Shown here: in pieces, positions 56,815-64,000 of the stretch
Layout of the letters: each line of letters starts with the position of its first letter
Numbering within the stretch: the first letter of the stretch is position 1
From: Cladorhizidae sp. MBARI D1340-BT2
Taxonomy: Eukaryota; Porifera; Demospongiae; Poecilosclerida; Cladorhizidae
Length of the DNA stretch: 64,000 bases
Direction: 5' to 3'
NCBI GenBank assembly: GCA_028752905.1
Contig: JAQNBH010000012.1
Coordinates: forward strand, 26,359,816 to 26,423,815
Translations under genes and position numbers: made by a program
Notes under the pieces: generated by a model
Told to the model about the DNA's origin: nothing
Seen by the model: the letters and a program-made list of their open reading frames with translations, nothing else
The model's database searches: none

Positions 56815-57645
56815 TTTATTATTATTTTTTATTTTATTTTTTTATTACTTCACAGTATCATATAATTGAGACAATCGAGGTGAGACATGAATAGAAGTAC
56901 ACTGAAGGACAACTAGCCTATGTGACTAGTAGCCTAAACATGCAATGGATAAAAATTATTAAATTAATACTTAATTAAAGATAGGAGCGTGGGGTGTATG
57001 GGAACAATTTGCACAAGGACATACATAATGAAAGGTACAAGGGGAGTCAGGGTTGAAGTTGGGTTTGATGTGGCTTAATAAAACCTGCTTGATATTATGC
57101 TTGATGGTGCTGGAGGATAGATTGATATCAATAGGCGGAAAGGAGTTCCATAATCTTGGTAACCTATTAAAGTAGGTATAGTGTGTAGTGTTTGACGTGC
57201 AACGGCTGTGACTCATACGCTGGTTGGTGCCCGATCTTGTAGTGTTAGAACTAAATTTGATGAATTTATTAATGTCAAAGTGGCATGCTGGAGATTTGAG
57301 GCTTCTCACACAGAACATCACATCATTTAGTACATCAAAGGTAGAAGGTCCAGTTGAATAAGCCTTGTTTTATAATCAGTTACATAGTCATTTAGAATGA
57401 ACTTAGTAGCCCTCCTCTGTATCTTTTCAAGCTTCAGGATATCCTTGATTAAATGTGGATGCCAAATCTGTGAGCAGTACAAAAGTTGTGATCTTACGAC
57501 AGATATATACAGAATTTTCTTGGCTGATACAGAATCAGCTGAGCTGAATGTGCGCCGTAGTAGCCCAATGATTTTATATGCCCTTGAGGCCAGATGATTA
57601 TAATGAGCTGTCCAAGAGAGATCAATAATAACATCATGGGTATAG
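56815..57645 (-). pseudogene. LINE 3' end (CR1/L2/Jockey-like), minus strand
   Basis: From right to left: DLSWTAHYNHLASRAYKIIG, LLRRTFSS, SVVRSQLLYCSQIWHPHLIK, KLEKIQRRATKFILNDY, then after a shift MMFCVRSLKSPACHF, FSSNTTRSGTNQRMSHSRC, YFNRLPRLWNSFPPIDINLS and HYVCPCANCSH. This is the post-RT C-terminal region of APE-type LINEs. The minus-strand 3' tail is (AAATAA)n-like (56818-56846 on plus: TTATTTTTTATTTT). 5'-truncated, as usual for LINEs. Only one shift is visible, so it is relatively young. Confidence 0.85.
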
Positions 57646-57700
57646 TGTGCTGCTTGTGTTCAATGCAATAGTAATGTCAGTAGTCTTGCCTTGATTTCAG

Positions 57701-58825
57701 GTCACTTGTATGCCCGATGTACTCTGTGTGCAATCGACTTTGGTGTTACGCATGGTGGCCGTAATGATGTCACATCTCACCTCAAGAGCAAGAAACATAA
57801 GGATATGTCAAAGGCTGTGCTATCAACTATTCCAATCACCTCTCTCTTCCAACATCAGAGAAGTGATCAAGTAATCGAAGCAGAGGTCAGGTGGGCTACA
57901 TTTGTTGCTAAGCACAACATATCCTTTCTGTCTAGTGACCATGCCACCAAGCTTTTCAGCAAGATGTTCCCAGACTCTGAAATTGCAAAGAAATTATCCT
58001 GTTCCCACACCAAAACCACCGCCATAGTGAAGAAAGCTCTTGCTCCTTACTTCACACAGAGAGTTATGGAGTCAATGTCAAGTGGTCCATTCTCTTTGAT
58101 GATTGATGAATCCCATGACAAGAGGGACAAGTCTTGCATAATTATTTTGAGGCTTCTTGATCCACAAGTAGGTGAAGTACGGACGAGATTCTTGGATATG
58201 CCGGTTGTGAACATTGATATAGCTACCAACTTGTTTCAAGCCTTGAAGGAGTCACTGTCTAAGAATGGGCTCAGCTTTGACAATGCAGTGTCTTTCATGT
58301 CTGATACCACCAAAGTTATGAAATGAGTGAGGTCAGGTGTGCAGAAGTTGATTAAGGATGAGATCCCAACTTTGTATGATGTTGGTTGCATCTGCCATTT
58401 GGCTGATTTAACAGTCAAAGCTGGTTTGAAAGTACTCCCAGTGAACATTGACCAGCTCTTCATCGACATATTCTACTACTTCCATAGCAGCAAGAGAGCA
58501 GCAATTTGTCATCCTATGGTGTTCACTTTTCACCACTGAGCCAGGGGTGATTTTGAAGCATTGCCCCACACGATGGCTCAGCTTGCTGAAGTGTGTGAAT
58601 CGTTACCTCAGGCAGTATGATGGTTTGAAGTCATTCTTCTTGTCTTGTGAGGAAGCTAAGGTCTGTAGCATTCTTTCAAGGCTTGAGAATCCTCTGACGA
58701 AACCTCTGTTGTTCTTTTATCTTGCCTTTAATGGATCACCTCTTCCAGAAATCGACAGAGAATACTACCTCACAGCTGACAGGTCGGCGTATAAAGTGGT
58801 CAAGGGAAAGGCGCTCGCTAATTAG
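57701..58825 (+). pseudogene. hAT transposase relic (ZNF862/KIAA1586-like), 3' truncated
   Basis: Begins after an acceptor-like TTGATTTCAG. A C2H2/TTF-type finger (ARCTLCAIDFGV ... HLKSKKHKDMSK) is followed by VRWATFVAKHNISFLSSDHA, core FSLMIDESHDKRDKSCIIIL with the first catalytic Asp, VSFMSDTTKVMK, a TGA at 58324-58326, then LYDVGCICHLADLTVKAGLK, a shift, CPTRWLSLLKCVNRYL and SRLENPLTKPLLFFYLAF. It stops at TAG 58823-58825 with no dimerisation domain. Family resemblance to the relic at 22299-24335, but the sequences differ throughout. Confidence 0.85.
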
Positions 58826-59088
58826 GGGGCGGGCACTAAAGCTTGCAAGACTAACTTCTTTTGTAATCAGATAGCCAAGGACCCGCTTTCTCTTCAGGCA
58901 ATATACCGCTAAGGCTGGAAAGCCCTCAAGACAAAGATCAAGCACGTTTTTAGTACACACCACACCATAAGGTCACACGAAAAAGGTTCTGGGACAATTG
59001 AATTAATTAATACCACGTATAATCGGATAAAGAGTGAGAGTGAGAGAGGATTGTCAGATGTGATTCATCAGGTAAAACGTCATGAAAA
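58826..59088. other. Spacer between hAT relic and M35 copy A
   Basis: No gene recognised. A GA-rich stretch GAGAGTGAGAGTGAGAG lies at about 59019-59047. Confidence 0.4.
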
Positions 59089-59373
59089 ATGTGGTTTCCT
59101 CTGATTCTATCCATTATCTCTGTTAGCAGCGTCAGCTGCAAGCCGTTTATGGCAACAATTTTTACTTCTGATTGACATGAAGTGGGGGAGGACATTACAT
59201 GCAAAGTTGTGATCACCAGCACTGAGGATCAAGACTGCTACCTTCTGACGAGAAACACACCACTCAATGAGCTGGCTTCACACACATTCAAATTTACTCA
59301 GAATGGAAATCCAGTGCTCTATGATGGTCTTCTTTACCAACAAACACCTCCAGGCCATAAGTTTTACCACTAG
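59089..59373 (+). pseudogene. M35-like metalloprotease, copy A (N-terminal part)
   Basis: MWFPLILSIISVSS looks like a signal peptide, followed by CKPFMATIFTSD. TGA at 59173-59175 replaces the codon that is CGA in copy B. It continues EVGEDITCKVVITSTEDQDC, LTRNTPLNELASHTFKFT, NPVLYDGLLYQQTPP and ends at TAG 59371-59373. This is the N-terminal beta domain of M35-family (aspzincin, lysine-specific) metalloendopeptidases, which are secreted. The catalytic domain is missing. Tandem partner of copy B, about 980 bp downstream. Confidence 0.7.
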
Positions 59374-60067
59374 AAGATTCCAAACTGTAGAAAAACTAAC
59401 CCATTTCTTGATTCAGCATTAAAAAATGGGCCTGTCATGGCAATGCATTGGACAGTCTACACTGTTTAACAACAGTGTATGATCTGTTATCAATATTGCA
59501 CTATTCCCTTTTGTTGTCTTGGTAAACCTGGGTATAGCTATACATCTACTCTTACAGGTAGTTTTTGCATTTTAGAACCTGGAGGCAATTTTGCCACCAT
59601 GTAAGATTTACTACATGTTGTGATCCTCTATGACAGGCTTTTGTATTATCTATTTGACAATTCCCATGTCCTTTTTATATTTTGTCAGGGCAAACTATAT
59701 TTGCCAAAAAATTCAGGGAAAATGCATTCAAATTTTTGTTGCTCATTTCATTTGTCCAAATATTATGTCATTATGTGGCAGGCCATAAGTATATGCAGCT
59801 CCAGAAATTTGTTTGCCATTACCTTTAGATGATAAAAATCACACCCGTTTGTACTTTGTCATGACTCCTGACAGACTTATTGAAAAACATGATGTAGCTA
59901 CCTGTTGCATACAATGATTGCTCTACGACACCATTTGTAGTGAGCTATTTTAAACATGTGAAGCTCAATTGGGAAGCTTCTTCTTGGCAGTACAAAGCTA
60001 ACTGGTAGTGCCACAGTAGATTGTGTAGAGAGAACATTTGGATGCTAATGTCAATAATTGGGAAAAA
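59374..60067. other. Spacer between M35 copies
   Basis: No domain recognised; short open frame 59620-59832 is A/T-rich and has no homologue I recognise. Confidence 0.45.
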
Positions 60068-61163
60068 ATGTGGCTTTCTTTCCTTTTATCGATTATCACT
60101 GTTACCAGTGGTAGCTGCAAACTGTTTACGGCAATAATCTCCACTTCTGGTCGATATGAAGTGGGTAAGGACATGACGTGTGAAGTGGTGATCACCAACA
60201 CTGAGGCTCAAGACTATTGCCTCCTGAAGCGAAACACACCCTTCAATGAGTTGGCATCACACACTTTCGAAATAACTCGGGATGGAAAACCGATGGTTTT
60301 CTCTACCAACGAACACCTCCAACTTCAAAGGAGTTCGTACTGGTTCAGGTAAAATCTTCAATCTCTACATCAATTGATCTTTCTCAGTGTTACAGTTTTA
60401 AAGTTAATGCTGAGTATAAGGTCATAATGAGATCCATGATAACTTATTACCTACACAACATATCACACAGCAAGTCTCAGATTATCTCTTCAAATGAACA
60501 AATCATTCAAAGTCTTTGGAAATAGGGCAAAGAAACCAACCAAAGCACAAGTTATTCGTGATGATGTAAAGCTCATGGGCTCTCGTGTTATTTCCAAACT
60601 AGGAGATTACGTGACACCATCATTCAGAGGTACACCTACATCTGATGACAAAACAACTGCCATCAAGGTATACAATGCTACTTTAAAAATGTAGTCAAAA
60701 GTAGAGCAAGCGTGTACAGTAAGTTGATAAATTGGTTTTCGCCTTTATCGATTCATGGGTAGGATGGAATTAATCCAAAGTCAAGAAATCTATGGAGACG
60801 AGAAGGTACATTTTCTACTTTGATGGTGATCTTTGCAATGAATATGAATATATCATCGCTTATACCTGCTTCAGGTGCACAACTCTGTATTTCTGTGATT
60901 TGTATCGTCAACAGCCAGACATAGAAGGCTATGATACTAAATTTGGAACTGTTCTTCATGAGTTATCGAATGCAGCCGCTTCTACTGATGATTTTGTCTA
61001 TCGCATGAATAACTCTATTGAACTGGCCAAAAATAGCCCACGTGAGGCCATATTCAATGCTGACAACTATGTTTATTTCTCAGAGTCCTTATCCAAGTAT
61101 TTATTTGTTACTGTTGTTGTTGTTCTTAGTTACATATATACGGCGGTGTGCATTATATTTTAA
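60068..61163 (+). pseudogene. M35-like metalloprotease, copy B (full length, degenerate)
   Basis: Signal peptide MWLSFLLSIITVTSGS, then the N-terminal domain (YEVGKDMTCEVVITNTEAQD, RNTPFNELASHTFEITRDG). A shift near 60290 is followed by FLYQRTPPTSKEFVLVQ, SISTSIDLSQCYSFKVNAEY, a stop after QSLWK, KAQVIRDDVKLMGSRVIS, and the catalytic part RCTTLYFCDLYRQQPDIEGY, FGTVLHELSNAAASTDDFVY and FNADNYVYFSES. M35 enzymes use HExxH plus a downstream Asp in GTxDxxYG. Here the motif is HELSN, so the second zinc-binding His is Asn, while TDDFVY keeps the Asp. No intron is needed. At least three lesions plus the lost His argue for a pseudogene or a non-catalytic remnant. Known M35 proteins are mostly bacterial and fungal, so the lineage history here is of interest. 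Confidence 0.75.
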
Positions 61164-61989
61164 ATCATTATTATTTTTGTCATTGATAGCGAAGAAACAA
61201 TCATAGTTAGCCACATATTTATATATAAAACAAAAATCAGACGTTGCCACAAATACCAAAAGAAAAATATTGTGTATATGATGATATATATTGGTATACT
61301 GGGGAGATGACACTATTTAGCTTTTTTTCCTTCTTCCTATGAATAATGAACTCAATATCCAAAGTCTGATTATGAGCATGATATACTATAATAAGTTAAT
61401 GTTCTATGATCAAGATTCCAGAAAAAAGCAAGGGAAAGAGGTTCTAGTGAAGTGTGGCAGAGACTTGGAGAGAAACAGAAGAACAATGCATAGCTAAAGT
61501 GTGAGAAAGCAATTAAGGTGTTTGACAGATGGTAATGGTAGGGCTTGTGTGGAGTTAGAACTGTCCTGAGGAAAGTGACTGTTTTAAAGTAGAAGGAGCA
61601 AGGCCTGAGCACGGAGAGGAGGGAGGGACAATCAGAAGTTCATTGGTGAATACAGAGTCTGCAAAGTGCTGGATATGGTTTGAAGTATCAAAAAGGATGA
61701 GGTGCCTACACATATGTAGACTGCTGTTTTATTAACATGCATGCAGAAATGGAATTGACATACCATTGACTGCAGTTGCTTTGAGTGTGGCAAAAGTGGA
61801 GGAAGTGGTGATGTCGAGCTTTCATAATTATGTTGAAGAGTCATGAATGATAGACTATCACCATCACACTTTGAGCTAGAAGAAGAGTTCTGAGTAGTTG
61901 TAGATTCAGAAAAGTGCTTTGAAACAAGTTGGCATCAAAATATTCTTTCAGGAGATAAATGTTGACTGCCTTTAAGCACACACCCAGAT
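61164..61989. other. No gene seen
   Basis: A/T-rich spacer; open frames on either strand (61370-61612, 61632-61844) lack domains. Confidence 0.45.
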
Positions 61990-62115
61990 GATGAATTGGC
62001 AAGCTTCCTCTTTACCAAGATGTTCCTTGATCACATATGGCCCTAACCATCTCTTCTCAAACTTTTCACCTTTACAGCTGTCCCTTTGGGAGTTTCTAAA
62101 CAATACCTTTGTACT
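61990..62115 (-). pseudogene. Retroelement integrase C-terminal scrap, minus strand
   Basis: The reverse strand reads VLFRNSQRDSCKGEKFEKRW then LGPYVIKEHLGK, the SH3-like C-terminal pattern (K.S.R..RKG.K....WLGPY.I) of Ty3/Gypsy-type integrases. About 40 codons, no other part of the element visible. Confidence 0.6.
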
Positions 62116-63050
62116 GCATTTCAGGACCTATATACAATGAAATGACCGTATTTTATAACTCTACATAAATTCAATATTATAAAATATATAACTACCTTTA
62201 TTGCAGAACCTCTAATCATAATCCATATCTGTACCAGATCAATAATGGATTTAGCTGCATAATGGATGCTATTTCTAATTGAGTTCATCAATGCAATGGT
62301 ACCTGTTGGACTAGTATCATCAGACCCATCAGTTTCTTCTTGTGACCTTTCATCTTCAACTTCAATAGGAAGCACTGGCTAATGTAACAATGAAAACTAA
62401 AATAATAAATGACTTGTAATTATTGCCTCACACCTGCAGAACATTATTTCAAATGGACCAAATTTTGTAGATTTCTGCACTGAAGTGCAACAACAAAAAT
62501 AAATATAAATGCACTTGAGTGCTCATATATAGTCTCATAAGCTAATACTTGATGCACATTAGCTCAACCAGTTTAGGTATACCCAAATCTCAAGATGACC
62601 ATGTTCAATATGAATGGGGTTAACAAATCATGGTGCGGACATCTCACAAAAAGAACAATAAAAATGGATCATAGAAGTTAGTACTATAAATTTTATTTTT
62701 TTGACAATGATGACTTTACTTCACTGTGACCGTCCCGATAGCTTCTGGAGGCTCTTCTTCGGTGGAAAGCTGCAGAACCATCTACTGCAGACTCGCTATC
62801 TATCAAAATCCTACGGTGTAGAGGAAAAAAGTCGCTCCTGGATGTACTCTGTTGTTAGTGCTTTTTTTATACTGTTGTAGACATAGAGATGCGTAACTTT
62901 TGTTTCCCTGGTTCAACAGAGCTGATTCATATACCAAGTTATAGCTCTTTCAATTTTCAATCGAATGATATGCTTTGTTTTGGTTACCAAAAAAGGTATG
63001 AAAATAAAAAATATTTAAAAAATTAAATAAATGTGTTGGCTAAAGTTGGC
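62116..63050. other. No gene seen; right part may be a piggyBac MITE
   Basis: Reverse frame 62121-62375 has no known domain. From roughly 62700 the sequence could be the interior of a MITE ending at 63060, but the left terminus was not found. Confidence 0.35.
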
Positions 63051-63064
63051 GGTGAAAGGGTTAA
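63051..63064. repeat. piggyBac-like terminus (GGTGAAAGGG plus TTAA)
   Basis: The complement of CCCTTTCACC next to TTAA, as at 33790-33803 but inverted. Consistent with a piggyBac-type MITE end. Confidence 0.4.
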
Positions 63065-64000
63065 ACGACCCATGCATTTATGATACGAAATTGAAAAATG
63101 TGCCTGATATCCATTATCCATTGCTTATGTATATTGCTTATGGTTGAAATTTATGACACTGTTATCCACTGGAAGGGTTTAGTACTGCTCTCATGACTGA
63201 CAGCTAATAGGATGCCAGCTCCTGACATGTCTTACCCTCTCCATGTTGGGAATGATAAAAATACAAAATCGAAGCAGCTACAGTTAATGATTAATACTAG
63301 TCAGAAATTTACTTTAAGTCCCTATCAAGCAACCATATAATGATACAGTGATAACATTTTTGTGAACCCACACTGACCACAAACTATGATTATCTACATA
63401 GCTTATAATGCAGATTGCTAACAGTCAGCAATCATTGTTTTTTGGGGCTATAAGCAGCTAAGGTATTGGAGACAAGGAAGCATGTATAATAATGTCCACA
63501 ACACAACATTTATATTTTTACATAAGTTTTCTAAACGCAATGGCTATTTTTGCGTACGCTGGTAATGCCTTGGCTAGCTAGCTTCAGTATATCCTGGGAC
63601 TTAACTTTATTTGATAGATGCTGCTTTTGGAGAACTAATCTCTCTTTTGCCTCTTTTGCCTGCTTTTCCTTTTCCCTCCATATATGAAAACTTAATTATA
63701 TCCCATTCACAAACCTAATAAGTCTTCTTGTCTTATCACTTCCTCGTCAGAAACAAAACCACTATTTTGTGCTATAGCGCTAAGCTCTTCCACTCCCATT
63801 ACAAGAGTTATGACTGTTGTGGTCATCTTTTCCATGGCTACGGAATATGTGAATGGATAAATTGTAGGTTTGGTGACCAAACTGGAGGCAATGTCTGTGC
63901 GGAAGAGACAGTGGATGGCAAGGCTGAGGAGGTGGCAGTGGAAGCAATGAAAGAGGGTGATGGTTGGATTTGTTGTTGAGTCTGAGTTGGGGCTGGGGTG
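63065..64000. other. No gene seen
   Basis: Unique A/T-rich sequence. The open frame 63728-63979 at the edge has no recognisable domain and may be cut by the window. Confidence 0.45.

Noticed and set aside
59007..60201. Two similar reverse frames (MLVITTxHVMSxPTSxxxE)
   Set aside because: They are the opposite strand of the duplicated M35 N-terminal regions; the similarity follows from the duplication.
60349..60395. Intron after FVLVQ in M35 copy B (GTAAAA donor, TTTCTCAG acceptor)
   Set aside because: Reading straight through gives the expected SISTSIDLSQCYSF continuation, so no intron is needed.
1..64000. A novel multi-gene defence or metabolic cluster
   Set aside because: I looked for co-oriented intact gene sets on both strands and found none. 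Apart from the death-fold exons, and the tandem M35 copies that are also degenerate, all recognisable coding sequence is single, decayed transposon relics.

Overview
This window is eukaryotic, and I infer that it is animal and most likely demosponge DNA. Codon-scale signals are split by GT-AG introns. The only host-like gene modules are a ZU5 plus UPA-like exon of the kind abundant in sponge gene sets, two separate Death-domain exons, and a tandem pair of M35-like metalloprotease remnants. There is no operon structure, tRNA, rRNA or CRISPR array. The rest is decayed transposable elements and tandem repeats. The species assignment rests on remembered family resemblance, not on a database search.

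Layout, 0-9 kb: a palindromic MITE (family A), GT-rich minisatellite enclosing a small Ty3/Gypsy RT scrap, a second MITE family (family B), and a minus-strand hAT relic.

9-28 kb: a ZU5/UPA exon (9009-9911), two micro-exons (11534-11554, 11816-11848) and a Death-domain exon (27394-27756) join in one frame, all in phase 1. The last intron would be about 15.5 kb. It holds a hAT relic, an exact 14-copy 34-bp satellite, a SCAN-like gag remnant, a pair of 'TGTTCCATCC' MITEs, a minus-strand Ty3/Gypsy relic with a Harbinger-like MITE inside it, a second hAT, a CTCTATACCCTGGT minisatellite, and a 1.3-kb satellite (also 34 bp) grown inside a family-A MITE.

28-48 kb: a pogo/Tigger transposase relic, three copies of a non-LTR retroelement family (zinc finger, RT with YLDD, zinc knuckle, restriction-like endonuclease; R2-superclade-like), two of them tail to tail, a ZMYM1-type hAT with visible termini, a piggyBac fragment, and a Mutator-like transposase relic with a probable 85-bp intron.

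48-64 kb: a second Death-domain exon, also phase 1-1 (49507-49770), MITE family B again, a fourth RT scrap, 19-bp and 38-bp minisatellites, a Ulp1-like protease scrap in an inverted-repeat element, the 3' end of a CR1/L2/Jockey-like LINE, another hAT relic, the M35 pair (one copy has lost the second His of HExxH), and an integrase C-terminal scrap.

How the parts relate: the ZU5-UPA-Death module is the type used in UNC5/PIDD/ankyrin-like death-fold signalling adaptors. Every exon I can define in it is symmetric phase 1-1, which suits modular exon shuffling. Nearly all other coding sequence has frameshifts or stops and should be read as pseudogenes.
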